Below are positions 16,101-24,975 of a stretch of DNA of 28,728 nucleotides, in pieces. How positions within the stretch are numbered: position 1 is the stretch's first letter; every line of letters begins with the position of its first letter. The translations under genes were made by a program, and so were the position numbers. Source of the stretch: an uncultured Kiritimatiellota bacterium (GTDB lineage Bacteria; Verrucomicrobiota; Kiritimatiellia; RFP12; UBA1067); NCBI GenBank assembly GCA_934667425.1, contig CAKULV010000041.1:1-28728 (forward strand), given 5' to 3'. The notes beneath the pieces are model-generated. The model ran no database searches. It saw only the letters and a program-made list of their open reading frames with translations, and was not told the DNA's origin.

Positions 16101-16342
16101 CCTTTCTTTTCCATGATTTCATTCAGTTGGGACACGAATGCCCCCTTGCCGAGATCGTCGCCCGTGCGCGTGAAGACGTCGGACGGCACTCCGCTTGACG
16201 GGACCTCGACCTTCGGCGGCAACGGACGGTGCATGTCGTGAACCTCCCACGCATGGGTCTCGTTCGGTGGGTCGCCGAAGCGGTCGCCCGCCAAGGCCGC
16301 CGACACTGACGCCAGCGCAATCAGGGCAATGGTCGTTTTCAC
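16082..16342 (-). CDS. Small secreted protein, probably a shortened DUF1080-type protein
   Basis: A GTG at 16342 overlaps the stop of DUF4091 copy 2 (GTGA) and has a perfect GGAGG seven bases upstream, so translation is very likely. The 86 residues start with a signal peptide (MKTTIALIALASVSAALA). The mature part, with NETHAWEVHDMHRPLPPKV and GVPSDV, resembles the segment just after the signal in many DUF1080 (3-keto-disaccharide hydrolase) proteins (the ETHxWxVHDMxRPxPP pattern). The beta-sandwich domain of about 200 residues that should follow is absent. The frame instead ends QLNEIMEKKGWRPRW. I infer a shortened DUF1080 gene that is still in an expressible position. A genuine small protein of unknown role is the alternative. 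Confidence 0.6.
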   Translation of the reverse strand: MKTTIALIALASVSAALAGDRFGDPPNETHAWEVHDMHRPLPPKVEVPSSGVPSDVFTRTGDDLGKGAFVSQLNEIMEKKGWRPRW

Positions 16343-18444
16343 GGCAAGTCCTCCTTCTTTGGCAAAGCCGTGCGCTCAATCCTGTCGGCAATGCGGCGAC
16401 GAACGGCCTCAATCTTTTCGTAGTCCCTGTCGAAGTCGGTCATCGACCGCACCAGTTCAGAGGCGAACGCATCCGCAGCATCCTTTCCGCAACGGGTCTT
16501 TAGGATCTGAAGACGCTCCGCATCCTCTACGCCGTCCCGTAGCGCGGCCAGCCGGAGCGACGGCAGAATAGACCGCTTGCCCGGATAGATCAGCACCCCA
16601 TCACCTGGCATGGATGACGGGTTGTAGCAGTTCCATTCCGGGAAGCAGGTCTTCAACTCATCCAGTTGTGTGCCACGTCCGTAGTTCCAGTAATTGACGG
16701 CCCAATACGAAAGAGAGTCCGCACCCTTCAGCTCCGCCATCCAAGGCAGGATACGCGCATCCGCCAACGGGAATTCATAGCTGCCGATGCATGGGTAGGG
16801 ATAGAGTGGGTCTTCCGAGCAATACATGCCCACTTTCTTGCCTCGCGCATGGTAGACGGCGGTCACGTCGTCTCGCCATACGTCGATACGCGGGCCAAAC
16901 CAATCCGTGGTGAAACACAGCTCGTCCCGTGCGCCGAGGACATAGTCTTTGTACATCTTTGCAGACGTCCTCAGGGGAAGCCCCGGAAAGTCCTGCCGCA
17001 ACCGCTTCCAGAGCGCATCGATCGTTGGGTAGAATTCACGATTGCGTTCGTCGAAGCCGTAGACAATCGCCCGATCGGCGTAGCCTCGCGCCTTAAGCTC
17101 GGTCCAGATAGGCATGAGGGTTTCCCGGACATATTCGTAGAAGCTCGGCTTCTGAAGCTCTTCAACCGGCGAATAGCAGACCCAAATCGTATTCGGATCC
17201 TTCGGCTTGGGCACAAGATTCAGAAGCACGGCCAAGGATGCGCCCCGCTCGAACGCATAAATCAGATCCTCCAGCTTCGGCGGCGCATGGCGGGATTCGT
17301 CCGTCGGATTGAGCCGATGGTCGAGCATTACGTCCTGCGCCATGCGCATGAACCGTGCCGCGTCGCGCTCGCCATAGGCGACACGATAAAATCCCTCCAG
17401 CATCGTGTAAATCGTGTTGACACCAAACCTTTCGGGCAAGGCAAAGTCCCGCACGCGAACCGAAACGGGTATCTCGGCCAGCACACGGGCTTTGGCGCCA
17501 GATTCGCGCACCCGCACCGTCCCCTGATAAATCCCATGAGCGGCATCACGTGCCGCCTTCACCTCCAGCCATGTTCCGATCGTTCCGCCTTTCGGCACGT
17601 CGAACGCCGCCGCAGGCAACAGTGGATCCGGCAACCAGCTTTCCTGTGCCGGCGCCGAAAACGGCGTGAACTTGAAGAAGACGGCCCGTTTGAGGTATCC
17701 CTGCCGCCGCCAGCCGAATGTTCCCCTGAAAGGTCTTCCCGACGAGTCTTTCAAGTCCGCAAGGTCGAGCTTCAAACCCTTGGATTCAGCCGCACGACCG
17801 GTCGAGACGAGAATCTGGAAGCATTCGGTCTCGCCTTGCGCCAGATCCAGGTCTATCGCCCGTGCGCAATCGGCCGCACCGGGGAATGTCAAGGGCGTCA
17901 CGCGGCGAAGCGGATCAGCCGTCCAGACGCGAACCTCGTCCACTTGCAGCGGATTGCCGGATTCTATCGATCCCTGTTCCTTGCGGCGGCGGCAGATGAA
18001 ATGGGACCACTGGTCGCATAGGGTCTCGTTTATCTCGTCTGCGTCCTCAAAAGGCCGAAGCGTCCGACGTGCCATGCGAAACGCCTCGTCAGGACCGGGC
18101 TCACGACGCTCCAGCATCAAGTCTCTCCACTCCGCCGAACCGGTTCCACCCTGCGCGGAGAAGTAAAAGAGGATTTTCTTCACCGGCTTCTTCGGGCGCC
18201 AGATAGCCGTCGCCTTTTCCCAGTCGTGCGTACCCTGACTGAAGTCCTGCCGAAGACGCCATTCCAGCGTTCCATCGTCAAACCAAATGTCGCATCCAAT
18301 GCAATAGTACATGAAATGCGCATCTGTCGCTCTGCTCCAGCCCGAAATCACTATCGGCGTCTTGTCCGGAACGGCATACTCGAACGTCTGCCTCCGAACG
18401 CCAGGAGCCAAGACCGTCGCAGCTGCCAACATCAACTCGAACAT
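16339..18444 (-). CDS. DUF4091 (GH123-like) secreted glycosidase, copy 2
   Basis: The 701-residue protein begins with a short hydrophobic leader (MFELMLAAATVLAPGV) and AAGGGGG upstream. Residues about 20-135 are a beta module with GTHDWEKA, also found in copy 1. The DUF4091 barrel runs from about 160 to the end. D465/E466 in VYGFDERN match the GH123 catalytic Asp-Glu pair. VMLDHRLNPTDESR, SMPGDGVLIYPG and LAALRDGVEDAE are shared almost word for word with copy 1. Likely an exo-acting N-acetyl-hexosaminidase-type enzyme, with specificity unknown. It follows LamG/PATR copy 2 by 12 bases and overlaps the next gene by GTGA, so it lies in the middle of a translationally coupled run. Confidence 0.85.
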   Translation of the reverse strand: MFELMLAAATVLAPGVRRQTFEYAVPDKTPIVISGWSRATDAHFMYYCIGCDIWFDDGTLEWRLRQDFSQGTHDWEKATAIWRPKKPVKKILFYFSAQGGTGSAEWRDLMLERREPGPDEAFRMARRTLRPFEDADEINETLCDQWSHFICRRRKEQGSIESGNPLQVDEVRVWTADPLRRVTPLTFPGAADCARAIDLDLAQGETECFQILVSTGRAAESKGLKLDLADLKDSSGRPFRGTFGWRRQGYLKRAVFFKFTPFSAPAQESWLPDPLLPAAAFDVPKGGTIGTWLEVKAARDAAHGIYQGTVRVRESGAKARVLAEIPVSVRVRDFALPERFGVNTIYTMLEGFYRVAYGERDAARFMRMAQDVMLDHRLNPTDESRHAPPKLEDLIYAFERGASLAVLLNLVPKPKDPNTIWVCYSPVEELQKPSFYEYVRETLMPIWTELKARGYADRAIVYGFDERNREFYPTIDALWKRLRQDFPGLPLRTSAKMYKDYVLGARDELCFTTDWFGPRIDVWRDDVTAVYHARGKKVGMYCSEDPLYPYPCIGSYEFPLADARILPWMAELKGADSLSYWAVNYWNYGRGTQLDELKTCFPEWNCYNPSSMPGDGVLIYPGKRSILPSLRLAALRDGVEDAERLQILKTRCGKDAADAFASELVRSMTDFDRDYEKIEAVRRRIADRIERTALPKKEDLP

Positions 18445-18456
18445 GACACGCCCCCT

Positions 18457-21400
18457 TCACTTGACGATCATCAGCATCCCGCGCTTCGGCACGACGCGCA
18501 CCATAAGCTTTCCATCGGACACAAAGAGACGCGTCCGGGCCGACCTTGCAAATGCCAACGTCCAGCCATCGAACGAACTCGGCAGATTGAGTATCCCCGC
18601 TTCGGCAATCACGAAATCGGTCTTCGTCTCAGGCAATTCGGCGAACGTCAGGGACAGCGATTCCGGCAGCGTCACGACTCCTTTCGTACGGACGATCGGC
18701 AACCCTTCGCCCGCCGCACAGACCACAGTCGAATAGCCTTCCGGCACGGTGAGCAGTGTCGCGAAATCCGCCGCGTCAAGCGCACCGCCATCCTTCAAGA
18801 CAACGTTGCCGTAATAGGTCGAGGCGTTCTTGGCGACAAGCCGCCCGGTGAGCGTCAACTGGCCGCAACCAGTCAGCGGGCCTTCCAACGTGCCGCCGCC
18901 GACCGTCAGCGACGCCTGTTCGGACAACACCACCGTGCCCGCGCCGTTCAGACTCTTGGCCGCTACGCACGTGCCATCAACGGCGAGCGTCCCGCCCGCC
19001 TCGACTGTCACATCGGACGTGGGCGAAAGCGGCGAGCCGACTGTACCGGTCGCGAGTCCCACCGCATAGGCGTGTACCTGGTCCGCCGTGAGCGGCACGT
19101 CCCAGATTGCGATATCGTCGATGAAACCGGGGAAATACGGCTCCCCCAGCGCATCCACGCCGAGGCGCGGACGCAATCCAACGAACAGTTCCTTCGCCGT
19201 CAGGTTGAAGTCCATGCAACGCTGTTCGGCGACAAAGGCACCGTCGCGGTAGATCGCGAAGCCGATGCCCGGCGTGTGGATGACCGTCAGATGCACCCAG
19301 TTCGCCGACGTGAAGCGCGGCTGATACGTCTCGTCCGGCAGAAGGTAGTTCGGTGCCCGATACTTCGGCGCAAGCCAGTGCAGCCCCAACCGATTGGCGC
19401 GGTAGTTCGCGTTGTCATACTGCACGAGCATGAACTTGTTCATGTTTTCCGTGTAGTCCGTCGAATCTCCCTGACGTGCCTCGCCAAAGTAGAACGCGCT
19501 TGGATGCGTATGCGCCCCATCCTCGACCAGTTCGCTGAGCGCACAGCGCACGGAGAGCGTCCAGGCCGCATTCCCAGACGGCACCTTCTCCGGCCACGAC
19601 GAGCCCGCCCACGTGTAGGCGTTGGACGCGGCGAGCGCCTTGCCGCAGGCGCCTGGAACATCGACAATCGGCGTCGTCGTGCGAATCTGTGCATCCGCCG
19701 TGAGGTCGTTGCCGTTCGCGGACGAGTCCTTGCCAGGATGCTCCGCTTCGTCAAATGCCCAGTGGGCGACAGGCGCGGGCAATGCGGCAAAGGCATCGGT
19801 GGCTTCAGTCACGCGACCCATGTAGGCCGCCTCGACTTCTTCGGCCGTCTGGCAGCGTGAAAGGAGCGTCCAGTCGTCAAAATCGCCGGCGATCGACCCC
19901 ATGCCGCCCCAGCCGAGGTGGCAGCGTCCGCTGAGGTTCACCGCATCGTCGCCCGTGAGCGTCAGCGCACCCGCGGCGCGTCCATCGTAATAGCCAGTAA
20001 TCGTCCGCGTCGCTTCTCCGGAATAGGTGACGGATAGCAGGTGCCAGTCGCCGTCGAAAAGCTGCGTCGCCGTCATCGGAACGGTGAAGCCTTGCGTCGG
20101 ATAGTTTTCGCTGGCCCTGCCCGTGCGATATCCGCCAGCCGAGAAGTTGAGGTTTGTGCCGTCACAGAGATAGACCTTGAACGAAATGAGCGCAGTATTC
20201 ATCCCCGAACCAAGGAAGAAGATCGCATGCGTCCCTGAATTGACGGCCGCCGAACGGCATCCCGCCTCGTCCAGTTTCATCCAGGCGGACATCGTAAACG
20301 GACCATCCTTTGTCTCGATGCCATTGTGTCCACTTGACGGCGTAACATAGACCGACGCGCGGCTGCCCGCGAACAGGCGCACACCCGACGTGCCACGCCG
20401 ACCCGCGCAGACTTCGGAAGCAGTCGCACCTTCCGCCGGAGTCTCCGAATCGTTCGAGAACGTCGTCGCATAGGTGAACTTCGCCGAAGCCGCCGACGTG
20501 CCGCCATCGGCGAACGAACCGTCCGCGTTCTGCGCGTCGAACGAGAACGCATGGAAGGTTTCGGTCGAAGCCGTCGATGGCGATGCCGTACCCACGACCC
20601 GCAACGTTCCGCCGCGCACCACCGTCTCGCCCGTCCGCGTATCCGTGCCAGCGAGGACGAGTTCGCCCGTGCCGGACTTGACGAACGCGCCTTCGCCCGT
20701 CAGCGTCGCCCGATAGGTCGTCTGCGCCGCGCCATCGACCGTGAACGTCGCACCCTTCTCGATTGCGACGCCACCGGTCGTTCCGTCGCCGACGAGCGCA
20801 CCGACAGTCTGGTCGGATGCGACCGTCAGGCGTCCCGACCCGGCGACCGACAGATTCGTAAGACCCGTCCACGACGCCTCGGAAACGAGGTTGGCATTGC
20901 GCAGCGTGAGCGATCCCGCGAACGTCGAGGCGACCCCGTTCGTGGAGACGTTGCCGCCCGAAACGACCACCGCGCCAGTGCCTGTGATGTCGCAAAGGCG
21001 ACTGGAGGTACTGGATGCCTGTGAGTCGTTGCCGCCCGACAGCGTGAGCGTGTAGCCGTTCAGATCAACAGCGCCACATGGCTCTGTATCAATCTCCGCC
21101 GCAACAAGCGCACCAATCGCCGTGTCGCAGCCCAGCCGCAGCGTTGCGTCCGCCGCCTTCAGCGCGATGCGAATGGTGCCGAAGTCGGCCGTGGGTGCGG
21201 CCAGTTCCAGCGTGGCCGTTTCATGGACGTTGAACGTCCAGCGGTCGGCGGACAGCGCACCCGTGAACGCGAACGTCCCCGCGCCATTGAAGTCGAGCAA
21301 AGCCCGTTCGAAGAGATTGGGCGTGCCGCCGTTCAGTCCGAATGCGACGCGCGTACCCGCCGGAACCGTGATTGTGCCGGAGGTGAACGTCGACAGGTTC

Positions 21401-21735
21401 CGGGCAGTGGCACCTGTCGGCACGATCTGTATCGTGCCCTGGTCAGCCGCAAACGTCATGCCGCCGAGGTGCATCTGGATGTCATTGTCAACTACGATCT
21501 TCGCGTCGCGCACCGCCGCCGAGAAGTCGAGTCCATTGGCGGTGGCACCACCGGGCGCACCAGCTTGCGGCACACCGTTTTCATCCCAGTTATTCGGATC
21601 GCTCCATGAGTAGAACCCTGCCCAGTCACCGGATGTCTGCGGCCCTGCCGCGCCTGTCCACGTATAGACGGGATTCGCTACGCCAATCAGCGCACCCAAG
21701 CAGGTACTGCCGACAGCCATCAGGATCTTGAGCAT
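18457..21735 (-). CDS. Large secreted LamG/PATR surface protein, copy 2
   Basis: This 1,092-residue protein has a signal peptide (MLKILMAVGSTCLGALIGVA) behind a GAGGAGG ribosome-binding site. The mature start YTWTGAAGP, then YSWSDPNNW, is the usual beginning of autotransporter-associated beta-strand proteins. A clear PATR repeat (GEGAFVKSGTGELVLAGTD, then GGTLRVVG) lies near residues 340-380. LamG-like domains occupy about 392-640 (with LFDGDWHLLSVTYSG and DFDDWTLLSRCQTAEEV) and 652-895 (start AHWAFDEAEHPGKDSSANG, end DDIAIWDVPLTADQV). The tail GWTLAFARSARTRLF to GMLMIVK is the counterpart of copy 1. No membrane anchor or barrel is visible. Binding of carbohydrate or the cell envelope is the likely role, by domain content only. 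It is sandwiched between the GH-A enzyme and DUF4091 copy 2. Confidence 0.85.
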   Translation of the reverse strand: MLKILMAVGSTCLGALIGVANPVYTWTGAAGPQTSGDWAGFYSWSDPNNWDENGVPQAGAPGGATANGLDFSAAVRDAKIVVDNDIQMHLGGMTFAADQGTIQIVPTGATARNLSTFTSGTITVPAGTRVAFGLNGGTPNLFERALLDFNGAGTFAFTGALSADRWTFNVHETATLELAAPTADFGTIRIALKAADATLRLGCDTAIGALVAAEIDTEPCGAVDLNGYTLTLSGGNDSQASSTSSRLCDITGTGAVVVSGGNVSTNGVASTFAGSLTLRNANLVSEASWTGLTNLSVAGSGRLTVASDQTVGALVGDGTTGGVAIEKGATFTVDGAAQTTYRATLTGEGAFVKSGTGELVLAGTDTRTGETVVRGGTLRVVGTASPSTASTETFHAFSFDAQNADGSFADGGTSAASAKFTYATTFSNDSETPAEGATASEVCAGRRGTSGVRLFAGSRASVYVTPSSGHNGIETKDGPFTMSAWMKLDEAGCRSAAVNSGTHAIFFLGSGMNTALISFKVYLCDGTNLNFSAGGYRTGRASENYPTQGFTVPMTATQLFDGDWHLLSVTYSGEATRTITGYYDGRAAGALTLTGDDAVNLSGRCHLGWGGMGSIAGDFDDWTLLSRCQTAEEVEAAYMGRVTEATDAFAALPAPVAHWAFDEAEHPGKDSSANGNDLTADAQIRTTTPIVDVPGACGKALAASNAYTWAGSSWPEKVPSGNAAWTLSVRCALSELVEDGAHTHPSAFYFGEARQGDSTDYTENMNKFMLVQYDNANYRANRLGLHWLAPKYRAPNYLLPDETYQPRFTSANWVHLTVIHTPGIGFAIYRDGAFVAEQRCMDFNLTAKELFVGLRPRLGVDALGEPYFPGFIDDIAIWDVPLTADQVHAYAVGLATGTVGSPLSPTSDVTVEAGGTLAVDGTCVAAKSLNGAGTVVLSEQASLTVGGGTLEGPLTGCGQLTLTGRLVAKNASTYYGNVVLKDGGALDAADFATLLTVPEGYSTVVCAAGEGLPIVRTKGVVTLPESLSLTFAELPETKTDFVIAEAGILNLPSSFDGWTLAFARSARTRLFVSDGKLMVRVVPKRGMLMIVK

Positions 21736-21752
21736 GATAGCCTCCTCTTCGT

Positions 21753-23834
21753 TTACTTGACTTCAAAGACGGCCGCCTCGTTGGCGGCGAGCCGGATGCG
21801 CCCTTTCGTCACGTCGCCGCGCCAGACGGAACCGAGCGAGCCGTTGACCTTGATCGGACATTCGATGGCGCGAGGCTCGAAGTTGATCGCGACGACTACC
21901 GTAGAGCCGTCCGCAGACGGATGCTCCGTGAGTCCAACATACGGGCAATCCCCCTTCTCGACGACGTGCTTCACGCCCGCGTATTTCGCCGCCTCGCGGA
22001 AGACAAGGTAATAGGGCTGGATCCGCTCGCCGGTGAGCGTATCCGTACGCGCAATTGCCTGACGGTCAAGCGGCGCGTTGCAGATGAGCATCTGGCCCTT
22101 GCCGAGACGGAAGCGAGTGAATGCCGGCTCGCCATCCGTCGTCTTGCCCAGGACCTCCGCATCGGCGGGCAGGAGCCGCGCCGTCGTCCTGTCGGCACAG
22201 GTCATATGGCGATCCGGATAGGCATCGAGCGTGAACGTGCGTTCACGCGGCGAGAGCGCACAGTAGTCGACCTTCACGCCGGCGTGTTCGCGCAGGTGCG
22301 TTAGGCGCGACTCGCCGCAGTATAGCACGAGCGCGGTCGCACCGGCGGCGACCTTGTCGTAGAGTCGCTTCTGCGCCGGCCAGGAATAGCTCGAATCCGT
22401 ATCGCTCGAGCAGAGGATGTAGAAGTCCGATTCGGGGAGGTCATGCTCCGCGCCAGCGAAGGACGGATTGAAGCCCGCCTGACGCGCAAGCATGTAGGCG
22501 CCGAAGCCGGGAATCCACCCGGCCGTCTTCTCCGGCACGACGATTACGGCATCGGTCTTCGCCTTCGGCAGTTTCCTGAACGGCAGGGATGCGCGGAACT
22601 CCTGGAACGCATGCATCTCCAGCATTACCGGCTTGGGCGAGAGATCCTGCCTGAGCATCCCAAGCTCGCGCTCGCATGGCGTCAGAGTGTATGGCGGGAA
22701 GTCCAGTACCTCCTGGTCGGAGTTGCACCACCAGAGGGCACCCTTCAGGTCGTTTGCCCATGCGCTGAACATCGTCGCGCGCATCCCTGCCGCCGTGCGC
22801 TCGTCAGAGACGCAGTTGCTGCCGAGGTTGCCGATCTCCTCCACGAAGCACGGCTTGCCGCCGAGATCGCGATAGAGCACGGATTCCGCCGTCGGGTGCA
22901 GGATGGTGCGCATCGTGTTGAACGCCTCCTTGCCGCAGCCGGATACGTAGAACTGGTACGGATGCGTGCAGAGTATGTCGCTGATCTCCCCGTTCTGGCG
23001 CACGTTGACGACGGCATCCTCCCGCGTAGAGAGCCCGTGCATGCCCGATACGATCGGGCGCGTCGGATCGACGGCCCGGATCGCCATCGCGAGGTGATCC
23101 ATCCAGTTGTAGAACGCGGCCTGGCCGGCGCCGCCCGCGCCCATGCAGTTGCATTCGTTGCCGTAGTCCCACGCGGCGATCGCCGGATGGTCCTTGAGCT
23201 TCTGGACGAAATACCGCACGAACTTCGTCTGCCAGCGAACCGCCTCCGGGTCGGTGAGGACGTTCTTCTCCTCGAAGACCGCCGGGACGAACTGCCGCCC
23301 GCTCATCCATCCCGTTATGAGCCCGACGATCAGCTTGACGTCATTCTTCTCCGCCACGTCACAGAGGAAACGGAAGCGGGCGATCATCTCGTCGTCCACG
23401 CCCGCCGGATTCGGCAGTGGCCGGTTGTCGCGGAAGCGGAACGAACGGTAGCGTCCGCCAGCATGGCAGTCGCCCGTCAGCGGCTGGAAGTCGCTCCATA
23501 GCGGAAACACGCGCATGACGCGCGTCCCATACTTCGCGAGCGCGGCGACTTCCTTCTCGACCGTCTCCGGCGCCCATTGCGACCACATGTACATTCCGGC
23601 GTTTTTCGCCCAATAGTTGCAGCCGACGAAGAACTCGCCGTCCGTGAAGATGTCGCGCGTCGCATAGTCCGCCGACGGCGCACCCCCCTCCTCATAGCTC
23701 TCGGACGCCTGCCAGTCGAAAGCCACGTCCGAGACGGTCTCCTTGAGGGTATAGGTCGTCGCGCCGAGCGTGTGCGCGATCCCGATTGCCGAGAGTAAGA
23801 CGGCAAAAGCCATTGTCACGGTCTGCACTTTCAT
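21753..23834 (-). CDS. Secreted clan GH-A (GH5-like) glycosidase with a GATase-like C-terminal domain
   Basis: The ATG at 23834 is chosen for its GGAGG and for the signal peptide MKVQTVTMAFAVLLSAIGIA. Longer in-frame starts overlap the regulator gene and would add a charged leader. Of 693 residues, about 45-390 form a TIM barrel. E227 in DYGNECN fits the acid/base after strand 4, and E333 in FVEEIGN fits the nucleophile after strand 7. Residues about 440-600 (DAVIVVPEK, DFYILCSSDTDSS, GATALVLYCGESRL) resemble the class I glutamine amidotransferase-like domain that follows the barrel in GH42 and some GH5-type enzymes. A small beta domain ends the protein. Beta-mannosidase or beta-galactosidase activity is plausible but not proven. 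It is the first structural gene after the regulator, 22 bases downstream. Confidence 0.8.
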   Translation of the reverse strand: MKVQTVTMAFAVLLSAIGIAHTLGATTYTLKETVSDVAFDWQASESYEEGGAPSADYATRDIFTDGEFFVGCNYWAKNAGMYMWSQWAPETVEKEVAALAKYGTRVMRVFPLWSDFQPLTGDCHAGGRYRSFRFRDNRPLPNPAGVDDEMIARFRFLCDVAEKNDVKLIVGLITGWMSGRQFVPAVFEEKNVLTDPEAVRWQTKFVRYFVQKLKDHPAIAAWDYGNECNCMGAGGAGQAAFYNWMDHLAMAIRAVDPTRPIVSGMHGLSTREDAVVNVRQNGEISDILCTHPYQFYVSGCGKEAFNTMRTILHPTAESVLYRDLGGKPCFVEEIGNLGSNCVSDERTAAGMRATMFSAWANDLKGALWWCNSDQEVLDFPPYTLTPCERELGMLRQDLSPKPVMLEMHAFQEFRASLPFRKLPKAKTDAVIVVPEKTAGWIPGFGAYMLARQAGFNPSFAGAEHDLPESDFYILCSSDTDSSYSWPAQKRLYDKVAAGATALVLYCGESRLTHLREHAGVKVDYCALSPRERTFTLDAYPDRHMTCADRTTARLLPADAEVLGKTTDGEPAFTRFRLGKGQMLICNAPLDRQAIARTDTLTGERIQPYYLVFREAAKYAGVKHVVEKGDCPYVGLTEHPSADGSTVVVAINFEPRAIECPIKVNGSLGSVWRGDVTKGRIRLAANEAAVFEVK

Positions 23835-23856
23835 TCTCGTTCCTCCTCGCGTTTCA

Positions 23857-24951
23857 TCATCTTGCCCTCCCCTGCCTTTCGCGTTTCGTAGATTCCCGAA
23901 CGACAAGCGGGGCCGACAGGCATATTTCCTGCGGCTCCGCGTTGGGCTGGGCGATCCGGCGCACAAGCGTCGCAAACGCCCGTGCGCCGATGGCCGCGCA
24001 AGGCTGGCGTACCGTAGTCAGAGGCGGGGTGAGCAATGCCGCAATCTGCACGTCGTCGAAGCCGGCGAGAAGAACGTCGTCAGGCACACGCAGCCCCGCC
24101 TTCGCCAGCGTCCGCTTGAACTTCGCGGCAATGGTGTCGTTCCCGCAGACGAATGCGTCCGGACGCCCCTTCCTCAGGTGACGCCTCAACGCCGCGAGAT
24201 CGTCCGGCTCGGCGACGAGCACACGAGAGTCCGCACGTTCGTCGCGCCAGACCGCCGCCTGGACGCCGTCCCGCCTGGCGTGGACGCTCCACGCACAGTT
24301 GGGACGCATCACAAAATCGATCTTCTTGGCCCCGACGGACAGCAGATGTCCCGCAAGGCGAGAACCGGCCTGGAAGTTGTTGATGCCGACGAGGTCGTAG
24401 CGGCTGCGCGCCGGCGGCGGCACGATGTCGTAGTCGATCAGCACCACCGGTACTCCCGCCGCGTCGAGGACTGAAAGCACATCGGCGTTCAGCTCCGCCG
24501 CGTTGTCGATGAACTCCAGCGGCTGGCAGATTACGCCGGCCACGCCCTGTTCGACCAGATCCTTCGCGAAGTGCTTTGCCTGGGCCGCACGACGGATCGG
24601 ATTCTGCGAGGCGATGTTGCCGAAGAGGAGCGTATACCCGTATCTCTGCGCGAGGCGCGAAATCTCGCCAACGATCGGCTGGAAGAACTCTGAATACGAG
24701 ACGCCAGGCATGATCAGCCCTACCTTCCGCGACACAACGCGCCTATCGATGCGCGGCGAAGCACCCGGCTCGCCCTCGATTAGCCCCAGCCGGCGCAGCT
24801 CGGAGTAGGCGCGGTGCACCGTGTTGCGCGAAATGCCCCTCGTACGCGCCAATGCCGCCTCGCTTGGAAACGGATGCGAGGCATCGAACCGAGACTCAAG
24901 TATCTGCCTCTTGAGCTCCGCCAGGATCTGCCTATACTTCGAACACGCCAT
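23857..24951 (-). CDS. GntR-type regulator with a LacI-like sugar-binding sensor domain
   Basis: Residues 1-70 form a GntR-family winged helix (YRQILAELKRQILESRF, FPSEAALARTRGISRNTVHR, LRRLGLIEGEPG). From residue 75 (RKVGLIMPGVSYSEFFQPIV) to the end is a periplasmic-binding-protein-like sensor of the LacI/AraR kind. VPVVLIDYDIV, GINNFQAGSRLAGHLL, DAFVCGNDTIAAKF and LLAGFDDVQIAALLTPPLTT are signature segments. At 364 residues it is the normal size of AraR-like regulators. Such proteins bind a short palindrome through the HTH and release it on binding a cytoplasmic sugar. It heads the long carbohydrate operon and lies next to a 16-bp palindrome, so it probably controls the operon and itself. 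The start has GGAGGGAATGC before the ATG. Confidence 0.9.
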   Translation of the reverse strand: MACSKYRQILAELKRQILESRFDASHPFPSEAALARTRGISRNTVHRAYSELRRLGLIEGEPGASPRIDRRVVSRKVGLIMPGVSYSEFFQPIVGEISRLAQRYGYTLLFGNIASQNPIRRAAQAKHFAKDLVEQGVAGVICQPLEFIDNAAELNADVLSVLDAAGVPVVLIDYDIVPPPARSRYDLVGINNFQAGSRLAGHLLSVGAKKIDFVMRPNCAWSVHARRDGVQAAVWRDERADSRVLVAEPDDLAALRRHLRKGRPDAFVCGNDTIAAKFKRTLAKAGLRVPDDVLLAGFDDVQIAALLTPPLTTVRQPCAAIGARAFATLVRRIAQPNAEPQEICLSAPLVVRESTKRERQGRAR

Positions 24952-24975
24952 GCATTCCCTCCAACGATGTCCCCC

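Noticed and set aside
18226..19860. Plus-strand open frame of 544 codons
   Set aside because: It is antisense to LamG/PATR copy 2 and has the same Arg/Gln/His-rich shadow composition.
23835..23975. Longer N-terminus for the GH-A glycosidase
   Set aside because: It would overlap the regulator gene and put 47 charged residues ahead of a clean signal peptide. The ATG at 23834 has the ribosome-binding site.
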